Source: an uncultured Burkholderiales bacterium
GTDB lineage: Bacteria > Pseudomonadota > Gammaproteobacteria > Burkholderiales > Burkholderiaceae_C
DNA: 64,000 nucleotides
NCBI GenBank assembly: GCA_903832625.1
Contig: CAILCI010000027.1
Location: 1-64,000, forward strand
Direction of reading: 5' to 3'
Each line of letters starts with the position of its first letter. Position 1 is the first letter of the stretch. The notes beneath the pieces were generated by a model. It worked only from the letters and a program-made list of their open reading frames with translations, searched no databases and had not been told where the DNA came from. The position numbers were made by a program, and so were the translations under genes. This document shows, one piece after another, positions 24,378-32,935 of this stretch.

Positions 24378-25185
24378 GTTTGGTCTCATCATCGTCGGCG
24401 ATGAAATTTTGTCGGGCAAACGTGCTGACAAACATTTGCCCAAATTCATCGAATTGCTTTCAGAACGTGGCCTATCGCTAGACTGGGCTGACTACGTGGG
24501 CGACTCGCCCGAGCGCATCACCCAAACCTTGAAACGAGCGTTTGACAGCGGTGCGGTGGTTTTTTCTTGCGGTGGCATTGGTGCCACGCCAGACGACCAT
24601 ACCCGCCAATGTGCAGGACGTGCCTTGGGCACTGATTTAGCGCTGCACCCAGAAGCCGAAGCATTGATTCGCCAACGCATGCAAGACTTGGCACTTGAGC
24701 AAGGCGTGCCTTACGAGCCCGACCGTGAAGACAACAAACATCGCTTGAACATGGGCGTTTTCCCGCTGGGCGCGCGCATCATTCCCAATCCGTACAACAA
24801 AATCCCGGGGTTTAGCTGCCAAGGCGCAGGCGAGGGTGCAGTGCATTTCGTGCCCGGATTTCCTGTGATGGCTTGGCCGATGATGGCTTGGGTGCTCGAT
24901 ACCCACTATGCGCATTGGTTTCAACGTGGCGCGTGGGTTGAAAAATCTGTGATTGTGTTTGGCGCGATGGAGTCCACGCTCACGCCGCTGATGGAAGAAC
25001 TCGAAGCCAAGTTTGCTGGCGTCAAAGTGTTCAGCTTGCCCAGCGTGGATCATCCGCAATATGGACGACACATTGAGCTCGGCGTCAAAGGCCATCCTGA
25101 TGTGGTGGATGCGGCGTATTTCGCTTTGAAAGCAGGCCTAGCTACTTTTGATGCCCGCTTGGGCGCTGAATTGGTGCGAAATTGA
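24337..25185 (+). CDS. Molybdopterin-binding (MoCF/CinA N-terminal-type) domain protein
   Basis: A 282-residue protein with the MoCF_biosynth fold: FGLIIVGDEILSGKRADKHLP, WADYVGDSPERITQTLKRA and VVFSCGGIGATPDDHTRQ are the signatures shared with MogA, MoeA and the N-terminal half of CinA. It lacks a CinA deamidase domain. Its role is unknown; such proteins are often labelled competence-damage inducible by similarity only. It overlaps the EI24 gene by 41 bases and ends just before the NtrC sites of glnA. Confidence 0.87.
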   Translation: MTSSNTHPHPTRPEFGLIIVGDEILSGKRADKHLPKFIELLSERGLSLDWADYVGDSPERITQTLKRAFDSGAVVFSCGGIGATPDDHTRQCAGRALGTDLALHPEAEALIRQRMQDLALEQGVPYEPDREDNKHRLNMGVFPLGARIIPNPYNKIPGFSCQGAGEGAVHFVPGFPVMAWPMMAWVLDTHYAHWFQRGAWVEKSVIVFGAMESTLTPLMEELEAKFAGVKVFSLPSVDHPQYGRHIELGVKGHPDVVDAAYFALKAGLATFDARLGAELVRN

Positions 25186-25188
25186 GTT

Positions 25189-25205
25189 TGCACATTATTG
25201 GTGCA
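25189..25205. promoter_or_regulatory. NtrC binding site 1 upstream of glnA
   Basis: TGCACATTATTGGTGCA is a near-perfect match to the NtrC enhancer consensus TGCACYA-N5-TGGTGCA, three bases after the preceding stop codon and about 160 bases upstream of the sigma-54 promoter. ntrB and ntrC lie downstream of glnA, fitting the known circuit. Confidence 0.8.
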
Positions 25206-25220
25206 ATATACTTGTGGTTT

Positions 25221-25237
25221 TGCACCAAAATGGAATT
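25221..25237. promoter_or_regulatory. NtrC binding site 2 (imperfect) upstream of glnA
   Basis: TGCACCAAAATGGAATT has an intact left half-site and a partial right half (TGG). Its centre is 32 bases from that of site 1, about three helical turns, which is compatible with cooperative NtrC binding. Confidence 0.6.
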
Positions 25238-25245
25238 CTTCGGGT

Positions 25246-25272
25246 TTGGACTTTTTGTCACGAAAAGTCCAA
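25246..25272. other. Hairpin between NtrC sites and glnA promoter
   Basis: TTGGACTTTT and AAAAGTCCAA form a perfect ten-pair inverted repeat around a seven-base loop. It may end the upstream transcript, although a U tract is missing, or be a regulator site. It sits between the enhancers and the sigma-54 promoter. Confidence 0.5.
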
Positions 25273-25353
25273 CTTGTTGCAGATGTGGCACTAAGTAGAG
25301 GCAAAATAAGCGGTTTGATGAAGCGTTAAAACCAGTTTTCGTGCTGCTTCAAA

Positions 25354-25370
25354 TTGGCACAAAAACTGCA
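25354..25370 (+). promoter_or_regulatory. Sigma-54 (-24/-12) promoter of glnA
   Basis: TTGGCACAAAAACTGCA matches the RpoN consensus YTGGCAC-N4-6-TGCW with the required ten bases between GG (25356) and GC (25368). Transcription would begin near 25381, leaving a leader of about 40 bases before the AGGAGA ribosome site and the glnA ATG. Together with the two NtrC sites it indicates nitrogen-limited induction of glnA. Confidence 0.82.
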
Positions 25371-25419
25371 TAGCTGTTACATCGAAATTTTTTAACCCAA
25401 CCCCTCCCAGGAGAACTTG

Positions 25420-26835
25420 ATGGCCAAGACCGTCGCAGACGTGATGAAGATGGTGAAAGACAACGAAGTCAAATTCGTTGATTTCCGTTTCACAGACACC
25501 CGTGGTAAAGAACAGCACGTGAGCGTGCCTGTCTCTGCTTTCAGCGAAGACAAATTCACCGAAGGCCATGCCTTTGACGGTTCTTCCATTGCGGGTTGGA
25601 AAGGCATTGAATCCTCTGACATGTTGTTGATGCCTGATGCCATGTCGGCTTTCATCGACCCCTTCTTCCAAGAATCAACCTTGGTGTTGTCTTGCGACGT
25701 GTTGGAGCCCGGTGACGGCAAAGCCTACGACCGCGACCCACGTTCTATCGCCAAACGCGCTGAAGCGTATTTGAAAGCCTCTGGCTTGGGCGACACTGCG
25801 TACTTCGGTCCAGAACCCGAATTCTTCTTGTTCGACGATGTGCGTTGGGGCAACGAAATGTCCGGCGCCTTCTTCAAAATCGACGACTACGAAGCACCTT
25901 GGAACACAGGCAAAGTCATCGAAGGCGGCAACAAAGGCCACCGTCCCACCGTCAAAGGCGGCTACTTCCCCGTGCCTCCCGTTGACAGCACCCAAGACAT
26001 GCGCGCAGAAATGTCCGCCATCTTGGAAGAAATGGGCATCCCCGTTGAAGTGTTCCACCACGAAGTGGCGGGCGCTGGTCAAAACGAAATCGGCACCAAG
26101 TTCTCGACTTTGGTGGAACGCGCTGACTGGACACAAAAACTGAAATATGTGGTCTGGAACGTGGCCAATGCCTACGGCAAAACTGCCACTTTCATGCCCA
26201 AACCTTTGGTGGGCGATAACGGCTCCGGTATGCACGTTCACCAGTCCATCTGGAAAGACGGCAAAAACTTGTTCGCTGGCAACGGCTATGCAGGTTTGAG
26301 CGACACCGCTTTGTTCTACATCGGCGGCATCATCAAACACGCACGCGCTTTGAACGCCATCACCAACCCCACCACCAACAGCTACAAACGCCTGGTGCCT
26401 GGTTTTGAAGCTCCTGTGAAATTGGCCTACTCCAGCCGTAACCGTTCGGCTTCGATTCGTATTCCTCACGTTGCGTCTGACAAAGGCCGCCGTATTGAAG
26501 CGCGTTTCCCAGATCCAATGGCCAACCCTTACCTGTGCTTCTCGGCCTTGATGATGGCGGGCTTGGACGGTATCGAAAACAAAATTCACCCCGGTGAAGC
26601 CGCGACCAAAGACTTGTACCATCTGCCCCCCGAGGAAGATGCGTTGGTGCCAACCGTGTGCCACAGCTTGGATCAAGCCTTGGAATATTTGGACAAAGAC
26701 CGTGCGTTCTTGACCAAAGGTGGCGTGTTCACCGACAGCATGATCGATGCTTACATCGAACTCAAAATGGCCGAAGTCACACGCTTCCGTCAAGCGGTTC
26801 ACCCCGTTGAGTACGACATGTACTACTCTCTGTAA
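25420..26835 (+). CDS. glnA: Glutamine synthetase type I
   Basis: A 471-residue dodecameric enzyme that makes glutamine from glutamate, ammonia and ATP. Signatures: [17 protein letters not shown], the catalytic [13 protein letters not shown], the ATP-binding [27 protein letters not shown] and the adenylylation loop DLYHLPPEE with the Tyr that GlnE modifies, so it is a GSI-beta type. The ATG at 25420 has an AGGAGA six bases upstream; the track's TTG three bases earlier is not preferred. Regulated by a sigma-54 promoter and NtrC sites and followed by a strong terminator that insulates it from the ntr genes. Confidence 0.98.
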   Translation: MAKTVADVMKMVKDNEVKFVDFRFTDTRGKEQHVSVPVSAFSEDKFTEGHAFDGSSIAGWKGIESSDMLLMPDAMSAFIDPFFQESTLVLSCDVLEPGDGKAYDRDPRSIAKRAEAYLKASGLGDTAYFGPEPEFFLFDDVRWGNEMSGAFFKIDDYEAPWNTGKVIEGGNKGHRPTVKGGYFPVPPVDSTQDMRAEMSAILEEMGIPVEVFHHEVAGAGQNEIGTKFSTLVERADWTQKLKYVVWNVANAYGKTATFMPKPLVGDNGSGMHVHQSIWKDGKNLFAGNGYAGLSDTALFYIGGIIKHARALNAITNPTTNSYKRLVPGFEAPVKLAYSSRNRSASIRIPHVASDKGRRIEARFPDPMANPYLCFSALMMAGLDGIENKIHPGEAATKDLYHLPPEEDALVPTVCHSLDQALEYLDKDRAFLTKGGVFTDSMIDAYIELKMAEVTRFRQAVHPVEYDMYYSL

Positions 26836-26854
26836 TTCATGCAGTGAGTCAGAC

Positions 26855-26884
26855 AAAAGGACGGCGTGAGCCGTCCTTTTTTTT
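26855..26884 (+). terminator. Rho-independent terminator after glnA
   Basis: AAAAGGACGGC-GTGA-GCCGTCCTTTT forms an eleven-pair stem with a four-base loop, followed by four more Ts. It begins 20 bases after the glnA stop and separates glnA from the coiled-coil protein-ntrB-ntrC unit. Confidence 0.92.
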
Positions 26885-26904
26885 AGGGTCAGAAAAACGC
26901 GTTT

Positions 26905-27429
26905 ATGAGTCTCATCACATCCACTCGCACACCCATCCTTCCCATCGCCTTCTGGAGTCTTGTGTGCTGCATGATGTGGCAGCCACTAAGGCTGGTTGCG
27001 CAAGGCTCGCAACAGGTTTATCGCTGCGGCAATGCCTACACCAATCAACCCGAACCCTCTCAGCGTTGCACGCCCCTGACTCAAGCCAATGTGACGGTGA
27101 TTGAAGGCACCAAAGTGCAAGCCAGTGCGCCAAACCATTCCCCCAGCACCACTCGGGTTGATCCATCAGAGCAATCGCAGCGCGATGCACAGGCCAAACT
27201 GGTTTTGGAAAGCGAATTGCAAAAAGCCCAAACGCGTCAAGCCGAGTTGCTCAGCGAGTGGCAGCAAGGCGAACCTCAAAGACGCGCGGATGAGGCGAAG
27301 CAAGCCGCCAAATACCAAGCACGGGTGGAGCAGTTACGCCAATCCTTAGAACGCGGCCAAGCTGACATTGCAGGTCTAGAGCGCGAATTGGCGCGACTCA
27401 GAGCCAATCCGAACGGAGTAAAACCATGA
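26905..27429 (+). CDS. Exported coiled-coil protein with DUF4124-like N-terminus
   Basis: A 174-residue protein. After a signal-like hydrophobic N-terminus it has VYRCGNAYTNQPEPSQRC, similar to the DUF4124 motif of small betaproteobacterial exported proteins (YrCgd..G...ysd.Pc), and then a Pro/Ser linker. The last 90 residues are an uninterrupted, charged coiled coil (KLVLESELQKAQTRQAEL, RVEQLRQSLERGQADIAGL). Its stop overlaps the ntrB start by four bases, so it is translationally coupled to the nitrogen sensor kinase. No function is known. Confidence 0.75.
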   Translation: MSLITSTRTPILPIAFWSLVCCMMWQPLRLVAQGSQQVYRCGNAYTNQPEPSQRCTPLTQANVTVIEGTKVQASAPNHSPSTTRVDPSEQSQRDAQAKLVLESELQKAQTRQAELLSEWQQGEPQRRADEAKQAAKYQARVEQLRQSLERGQADIAGLERELARLRANPNGVKP

Positions 27430-28481
27430 GTCCCGAGCAGCTTCAAACGCTTGATTTGCTTGCCACGTCGGTGGCTGTTGTGCGTGCCGACGGCATTGTG
27501 GTGTTTGCCAACGCTGCGCTGGAAGATGCAATGGGTCTGTCGCGGCGCAGCATCGAAGGCTCTTTGCTGACACAGTATTTTGTGGAATCCCTCACCTTGC
27601 AAAACGCCTTTGAGGGTGCGCAATCCAATGCCTTTGCGGCGCTGCGCTATGACGCGCAGTTGCATCGCAATGCGCAAGAACCATTGCCCGTGCACGTCAT
27701 CGTGGCGCCCACACATTTGGCGGGCCATGTCTTGGTCGAGTTGCTGCCCATCGAGCAACAGACCCGCCAAGACCGCGAGGAGCGCTTGATCGACCAAGCG
27801 CAGGCCAACAAGGAATTGATTCGAAACCTGGCGCATGAAATCAAAAATCCCCTTGGCGGCATTCGGGGGGCGGCTCAATTGCTGCAAATGGAGGTGGAAG
27901 GCCGGGATTTGGTGGAGTACACCCAAGTCATCATCCATGAGGCAGACAGACTGCAGTTGTTGGTAGACCGCTTGCTTGCACCACATCGGCGTCCGCATGT
28001 GGTGGGAGACGTCAATATTCACGAAGTTTGTGAACGTGTGCGCAGTTTGGTGCTTGCAGAGTTTCCAAAAGGCCTCAAAATGGTGCGTGATTACGATATC
28101 TCGATTCCAGAATTCCGAGGCGATCGCGAGCAATTGATTCAAGCGCTGCTCAACATCGTGCATAACGCGGCCTTGGCACTGGCTGAAAAGACCCAAGAAG
28201 GCTTGGCAGAGATCATTTTGCGCACCCGAATCACCCGCCAGGTGACTTTTGGCAAGCAACGCTATCGGCTGGCACTGGAATTGCATGTCATCGACAACGG
28301 GCCTGGAATTCCTCCTGAAATCAAAGACCGCTTGTTCTTTCCGCTGGTGTCGGGCAGAGACGGTGGGTCGGGATTAGGGTTGAATTTGGCACAAACATTT
28401 GTCCAACAGCACCACGGCTTGATTGAATGCGACAGCGTGGTGGGTCGCACAGATTTCAAAATTTTGATTCCCTTGCCTTGA
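27426..28481 (+). CDS. glnL: Nitrogen regulation sensor histidine kinase NtrB
   Basis: A 351-residue cytoplasmic kinase/phosphatase of the NtrB (GlnL) type without membrane helices. The N-terminal PAS domain (LATSVAVVRADGIVVFANAALEDAMG) is followed by the dimerisation box NLAHEIKNPLGGIRGAAQLL with the phosphorylated His at about 138, the N box (QALLNIVHNAALAL), G1 DNGPGIPPEIKDRLFFP and G2 GGSGLGLNLAQ. It phosphorylates NtrC under nitrogen limitation and is reversed by PII. Coupled upstream to the coiled-coil gene and 33 bases from ntrC. Confidence 0.95.
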   Translation: MSPEQLQTLDLLATSVAVVRADGIVVFANAALEDAMGLSRRSIEGSLLTQYFVESLTLQNAFEGAQSNAFAALRYDAQLHRNAQEPLPVHVIVAPTHLAGHVLVELLPIEQQTRQDREERLIDQAQANKELIRNLAHEIKNPLGGIRGAAQLLQMEVEGRDLVEYTQVIIHEADRLQLLVDRLLAPHRRPHVVGDVNIHEVCERVRSLVLAEFPKGLKMVRDYDISIPEFRGDREQLIQALLNIVHNAALALAEKTQEGLAEIILRTRITRQVTFGKQRYRLALELHVIDNGPGIPPEIKDRLFFPLVSGRDGGSGLGLNLAQTFVQQHHGLIECDSVVGRTDFKILIPLP

Positions 28482-28514
28482 TGGCAAGGACTTTGACCAC
28501 AAGAAAGTAGCGTC

Positions 28515-30053
28515 ATGAAACCGATTTGGATTGTTGACGACGACCAGTCGATTCGATTCGTGCTTGAAAAAGCCTTGCAGCGTGAGAATTTGCCCACACG
28601 CAGCTTCACCAGCCCGCGCGAAGTGTTGCAGGCATTGAGCTTGGAAGGCGAGGATCAAGGTCCGCAAGTCTTGGTCAGCGACATTCGCATGCCGGGCGGC
28701 TCCGGGCTGGATTTGCTCACCAAGGTCAAAGAACGCCTGCCTTTGTTGCCCGTCATCATCATGACGGCGTTTTCTGATTTGGACAGCGCCGTCTCTGCCT
28801 TCCAAAACGGCGCGTTTGAATACTTGCCCAAACCCTTTGATTTACCCAAAGCGGTCGAGTTGATCCGACGTGCTGTTGACGAAAGTCAGCGCGAGCAAGC
28901 CCAAAGCGAGTTGCAAGACGCGGCTCCGGAAATGATGGGTCAAGCGCCCGCCATGCAAGACGTGTTTCGCGCCATTGGCCGCTTGAGCCAAAGCCATGTG
29001 ACCGTGCTCATCACGGGTGAGAGTGGCAGCGGCAAAGAGCTGGTCGCACGCGCTTTGCACAAACATTCACCGCGTGGTGACACCGGCACCAAGGGGCCGT
29101 TTGTGGCGATCAACACAGCGGCTATTCCGAAAGATTTGCTGGAGAGCGAGTTGTTTGGGCATGAACGCGGCGCGTTCACTGGCGCACAAAGCACGCGTCG
29201 AGGTCGCTTTGAACAAGCCGACGGTGGCACCTTGTTCTTGGACGAAATTGGCGACATGCCGTTTGATTTGCAAACCCGCTTGTTGCGCGTGTTGAGCGAT
29301 GGCAACTTCTACCGCGTAGGCGGCCACAGCGCCATCAAAGCCAATGTGCGGGTCATTGCCGCCACTCACCAAGACTTAGAAAAACGCGTCAAAGACGGCG
29401 TGTTTCGCGAAGATTTGTACCACCGCTTGAACGTCATTCGACTGCGTTTGCCCGCCTTGCGCGAACGGCGCGAAGACAGTCCAGTGCTCACGCGCCACTT
29501 TTTGCAACAAAGTGCGCAGCAGTTGGGTGTGGAGTCCAAACGCATTGCCGAGAGTGCGCAAGCGGTGCTCGATCAATTTGCGTTTCCAGGCAATGTGCGT
29601 CAGTTGGAGAACATCTGTCATTGGCTCACCGTCATGGCACCGTCGCAAGTCATCGAGCCTAAAGACTTGCCGCCTGAGGTGATGCAGCAACAAGCGCCAG
29701 TGGCCGAACAGTCCAATGTGGCCGTCGATGCGCTGTATTCCGAGCCCTTGCATCACGAGGTCAGCCTCTCGTCCCAAGAAACGGGGCAGGCGAGCGCGCT
29801 GCTCAAAGCGCCCCCAGTGGTGCTCAATATGCCCGGCTCCGATTGGGAACAAGGCTTTGAAGCCGAAGCCATGAGCTTATTGGTGGCAGGCCGCACGGAT
29901 GTGTGGGACACCTTGGTCAACCGCGTGGAGGCGCGCTTGATTCAAACCGCGCTGGCAAACACAAGAGGTCGGCGCATTGAGGCTGCGCAAAAGCTCGGCA
30001 TTGGCCGCAACACCATCACCCGAAAAATTCAAGATTTGGGTTTAGAAGACTGA
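28515..30053 (+). CDS. glnG: Nitrogen regulation response regulator NtrC
   Basis: A 512-residue sigma-54 activator. Receiver domain with D56 (LVSDIRMPGG) and K in PKPFD; AAA+ domain with Walker A GESGSGKELVARAL, the sigma-54 contacting GAFTGA loop, Walker B GGTLFLDEIGDM and the R-finger region; Fis-type C-terminal helix-turn-helix EAAQKLGIGRNTITRKIQDLG. An insert of about 60 residues between AAA+ and HTH is Gln/Ser-rich. It should bind the two sites found upstream of glnA. Convergent with exoA, 17 bases between stops. Confidence 0.97.
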   Translation: MKPIWIVDDDQSIRFVLEKALQRENLPTRSFTSPREVLQALSLEGEDQGPQVLVSDIRMPGGSGLDLLTKVKERLPLLPVIIMTAFSDLDSAVSAFQNGAFEYLPKPFDLPKAVELIRRAVDESQREQAQSELQDAAPEMMGQAPAMQDVFRAIGRLSQSHVTVLITGESGSGKELVARALHKHSPRGDTGTKGPFVAINTAAIPKDLLESELFGHERGAFTGAQSTRRGRFEQADGGTLFLDEIGDMPFDLQTRLLRVLSDGNFYRVGGHSAIKANVRVIAATHQDLEKRVKDGVFREDLYHRLNVIRLRLPALRERREDSPVLTRHFLQQSAQQLGVESKRIAESAQAVLDQFAFPGNVRQLENICHWLTVMAPSQVIEPKDLPPEVMQQQAPVAEQSNVAVDALYSEPLHHEVSLSSQETGQASALLKAPPVVLNMPGSDWEQGFEAEAMSLLVAGRTDVWDTLVNRVEARLIQTALANTRGRRIEAAQKLGIGRNTITRKIQDLGLED

Positions 30054-30070
30054 GCGTTGAAGCTCATCGA

Positions 30071-30835
30071 CTAAGCCAGCGTCACCACCACAGGCGTATG
30101 GTCGCTGGGACGCTCGTTTTGGCGTGGAGTTTTGTCGATGACGCATGCCGTCACCTGGGGTGTCAGCGCAGCGCTGACCAAAATATGGTCTATTCGCAAG
30201 CCCCGATTGCGCCTGAAGGCAAATTCGCGGTAGTCCCACCAGCTGTAGCTTTTCTCGGGTTGTTCAAACAGGCGGAAAGCATCGCAAAGTCCCAAATCAA
30301 TCAGGCCTTGAAAATGATCGCGCTCTTGCACGGTGCAGTGAATCGTGTCTTTCAGAGCCACCGGGTCCCACACATCGCGGTCGTCCACGGTGATGTTGAA
30401 GTCACCCATGAGCAAGAGCTTTTCGTGTATTGACAACTCGCTTTTTAACCACTCGCGCAGTGCATCAAGCCAGCGCATTTTGTAGACAAATTTGTCGCTC
30501 TCAGGTGCTTGGCCATTGGGGAAATACGCGCCAATCACGCGAACGCCTTGAACCGTTGCGGCAATCACACGCGCCATGTCGTCTTCGAAATGCGGAATGT
30601 TTTTTTGCACATCAGAGATGGCGTGCTTGGACAAAATGGCCACACCGTTGTAGGTTTTTTGTCCAAAAAACGCCACCTGAAATCCCGCCGCTTCAATGGC
30701 TTCGCGCGGGAATTTATCGTCGGTGGTTTTGGTCTCTTGCAGCACCAATGCGTCCACTGGATTGGCCGCGAGCCAATCCAAGACTTGGGGGAGGCGAACC
30801 GTCAATGAGTTGACGTTCCAAGTAGCAAATTGCAT
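30071..30835 (-). CDS. xthA: Exodeoxyribonuclease III
   Basis: A 254-residue AP endonuclease/3'-5' exonuclease for base-excision repair. MQFATWNVNSLTVRLPQVLDWL, catalytic Glu in LVLQETKTTDDKFP, NGVAILSK, the GDFNI Asp/Asn pair, WWDYREFAFRRNRGLRIDHIL and closing SDHTPVVV are all diagnostic of the ExoA/XthA family and intact. It is last in a minus-strand run thyA-folA-DUF4337-exoA. Confidence 0.96.
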   Translation of the reverse strand: MQFATWNVNSLTVRLPQVLDWLAANPVDALVLQETKTTDDKFPREAIEAAGFQVAFFGQKTYNGVAILSKHAISDVQKNIPHFEDDMARVIAATVQGVRVIGAYFPNGQAPESDKFVYKMRWLDALREWLKSELSIHEKLLLMGDFNITVDDRDVWDPVALKDTIHCTVQERDHFQGLIDLGLCDAFRLFEQPEKSYSWWDYREFAFRRNRGLRIDHILVSAALTPQVTACVIDKTPRQNERPSDHTPVVVTLA

Positions 30836-30852
30836 GGGTGCTGCGCGCGCCT

Positions 30853-31425
30853 TTAAATGTGTAGGAAAGCCAAAACACCCACGGCCACGCCAGCGCTGGC
30901 TGTGCCGTACATGGCCATTTGCAGCCAGCGTTTGCGCGTCAGCAGAGCAATCGCGGCCATGGCAATGGCCACTTGCAGCAGCGTGGTGGCTTGCGCCCAG
31001 CGGTGGTGCTCATGCATTTCATGGTCGGACTCTTCATCCCAATGCGCGGATTCGGCTTCTAGCTTTTCGGCGTTGGCTTTGATATCGCCTTTTTCAGATT
31101 TGTAGCGCGCAATTTCTTTTTCGTAGAAATCACGTTTAGCGGGCGCCAACTCCATTGCCAATTCGCTCAGGTTTTGTTTGCCGCTTTTGGCTTGGTAGAA
31201 GTTCCATTGGTTAGACGCTTCGGTTTTTTTGATGGCAGCATTGTTTTTGTACAAACTCGCGTTGGCTTGGGTGGCGCCGGCCATGTAGCCAAAAATTGCG
31301 CCTACCGTTGCGATCACCGCAGTGAACATGGCAATGCGGTTGGTGAAGCTGTTGCCGTGGCCTTCGGCAGCGTGTTCCATCTCGTGATCATGCGGGCCGT
31401 GAACGTGAAATCCATCTTCAGACAT
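30853..31425 (-). CDS. DUF4337 membrane protein
   Basis: A 190-residue protein of the DUF4337 family. A His-rich cytoplasmic N-terminus (HVHGPHDHEMEH) precedes one membrane helix (IAMFTAVIATVGAIFGYMAG), a charged coiled-coil middle (PAKRDFYEKEIARYKSEKGD) and two C-terminal helices (LLQVAIAMAAIALL, AGVAVGVLAFL). QWNFYQAKS is the family's hallmark motif. Function unknown. It follows folA by 18 bases. Confidence 0.85.
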   Translation of the reverse strand: MSEDGFHVHGPHDHEMEHAAEGHGNSFTNRIAMFTAVIATVGAIFGYMAGATQANASLYKNNAAIKKTEASNQWNFYQAKSGKQNLSELAMELAPAKRDFYEKEIARYKSEKGDIKANAEKLEAESAHWDEESDHEMHEHHRWAQATTLLQVAIAMAAIALLTRKRWLQMAMYGTASAGVAVGVLAFLHI

Positions 31426-31443
31426 GGTGCTTTTTCCTTGTGG

Positions 31444-31929
31444 TTAAGAACGCGCAAGCTTAACAAAGTGGTATGTCAAACCTTTGTTTGACACATGCGA
31501 GTCGCGTTGTGTTTCTCGCCAAGCAGCGTCCAGAGCGGGAGCAAAGGCGTCACCTTCAAAATCTGCCTCAATTTCTGTTACCACCACTTCACTGGCCAGC
31601 GGCATGGCTTGTGCATAAATCTGTGCGCCGCCTATTACCCACAAATCTTGATCGGGCGCGCACAGGTGAATGGCTTGCTCAATGCTGTGCACCACAGTTG
31701 CACCGCTGGCTTGCCAATCTGTTTGGCGGGTGATCACGATGTTTTGTCGACCTGGCAAAGGCTTAAATTGCGCGGGCAAAGAATCCCATGTTTTGCGTCC
31801 CATCACAACCGGGCAGCCCAAGGTGGTGCGCTTGAAATGCGCCAAGTCCTCCGGCAAATGCCAAGGCAATTGGTTGTTGACACCAATCACGCCGTTGCGC
31901 GCGCGCGCATAGATCAGTTTGAGGGCCAT
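31444..31929 (-). CDS. folA: Dihydrofolate reductase
   Basis: A 161-residue DHFR reducing dihydrofolate with NADPH to regenerate the cofactor consumed by ThyA. IYARARNGVIGVNNQLPWHLPEDLAHFKRTT is the catalytic N-terminal motif with the active-site Asp/Glu (PEDLAHF), GRKTWDSL binds NADPH, and LWVIGGAQIYAQAM is the late glycine motif. It starts three bases after thyA, the common pairing of these enzymes. Confidence 0.97.
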   Translation of the reverse strand: MALKLIYARARNGVIGVNNQLPWHLPEDLAHFKRTTLGCPVVMGRKTWDSLPAQFKPLPGRQNIVITRQTDWQASGATVVHSIEQAIHLCAPDQDLWVIGGAQIYAQAMPLASEVVVTEIEADFEGDAFAPALDAAWRETQRDSHVSNKGLTYHFVKLARS

Positions 31930-31932
31930 GGC

Positions 31933-32760
31933 TTAAACGGCAACCGGTGCTTTGATGGCGTCGTGACAGCGATAGTCTTGAATTTCAAAGTCTTCGTAGG
32001 CGTAGTCAAAGATGGAATCAGGTTTGCGTTTGATGTGGAGCGTGGGATAGGCGTGCGCTTGACGGCTGAGTTGCAACTCGACTTGCTCGCGGTGGTTGCT
32101 GTAGATGTGACAGTCCCCGCCTGTCCACACAAAATCACCCACGTCCAAATTGCATTGCTGCGCCATCATGTGTGTGAGCAGTGCGTAGCTGGCAATGTTG
32201 AAAGGCACGCCTAGAAAAATATCTGCACTACGCTGATAAAGCTGACAACTGAGCTTGGCACGCTCACCCGGGTGTTGCGCGGGCGCGACATAGAACTGAA
32301 AAAAAGCATGGCACGGCATGAGCGCCATTTTGTCCAGATCGGCCACATTCCAAGCACTCACGATCATGCGGCGCGAGTCAGGATTGGACTTGAGGGTTTT
32401 GATGACCTCAGAAATCTGATCAATGTGTCGGCCATCGGGTGTCGGCCAGCTGCGCCATTGAACACCGTAGACGGGACCTAAATCGCCATCTTCGCGTGCC
32501 CATTCGTCCCAGATCGTGACACCTCGTTCTTTGAGCCAGTTGTTGTTGCTTGACCCCGTGAGAAACCACAACAGCTCTTGAATGATGGATTTGACATGGA
32601 CTTTTTTGGTCGTCACCAAAGGAAAACCTTCGCTCAAATCAAAGCGCATTTGATAGCCAAAAACGCTGGTCGTTCCAGTACCGGTGCGGTCAGTTTTTGC
32701 AACGCCTTGCGTGTACACATGGCGCATGAAATCTTCATATTGTTGGCGTATGGGCTTCAT
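31933..32760 (-). CDS. thyA: Thymidylate synthase
   Basis: A 275-residue ThyA converting dUMP to dTMP with methylene-THF. [19 protein letters not shown] is the phosphate-binding loop, [25 protein letters not shown] matches ThyA, and the nucleophile is Cys in [39 protein letters not shown] is the substrate motif. The ATG is preceded by the AT-rich divergent region shared with the RodZ-like gene. Confidence 0.98.
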   Translation of the reverse strand: MKPIRQQYEDFMRHVYTQGVAKTDRTGTGTTSVFGYQMRFDLSEGFPLVTTKKVHVKSIIQELLWFLTGSSNNNWLKERGVTIWDEWAREDGDLGPVYGVQWRSWPTPDGRHIDQISEVIKTLKSNPDSRRMIVSAWNVADLDKMALMPCHAFFQFYVAPAQHPGERAKLSCQLYQRSADIFLGVPFNIASYALLTHMMAQQCNLDVGDFVWTGGDCHIYSNHREQVELQLSRQAHAYPTLHIKRKPDSIFDYAYEDFEIQDYRCHDAIKAPVAV

Positions 32761-32871
32761 GGTTTGGATGGCTGAAGGTTGTAGAAAATCAATTTAATGG
32801 TATTTTTGAGAAATAACATTTTAATGGCACACCAAAAAATAGACGTATAGTTTGATAGTCTAGTTGGCGCA

Positions 32872-32899
32872 TTGACGTTTTTAATAACAAGTGTAACAT
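32872..32899 (+). promoter_or_regulatory. Candidate sigma-70 promoter of the RodZ-like/bactofilin unit
   Basis: TTGACG and TAACAT separated by 16 bases lie 36 bases upstream of the RodZ-like ATG, in a 175-base spacer markedly richer in A and T than the rest of the window. No other clear motif was seen in this spacer. Confidence 0.5.
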
Positions 32900-32935
32900 T
32901 CTAATTTCTGAAGCGTTACTCAACCTCAAATCAAC

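Noticed and set aside
25675-26856. 393-residue minus-strand ORF opposite glnA
   Set aside because: glnA is certain; the shadow arises from codon bias in the third position.
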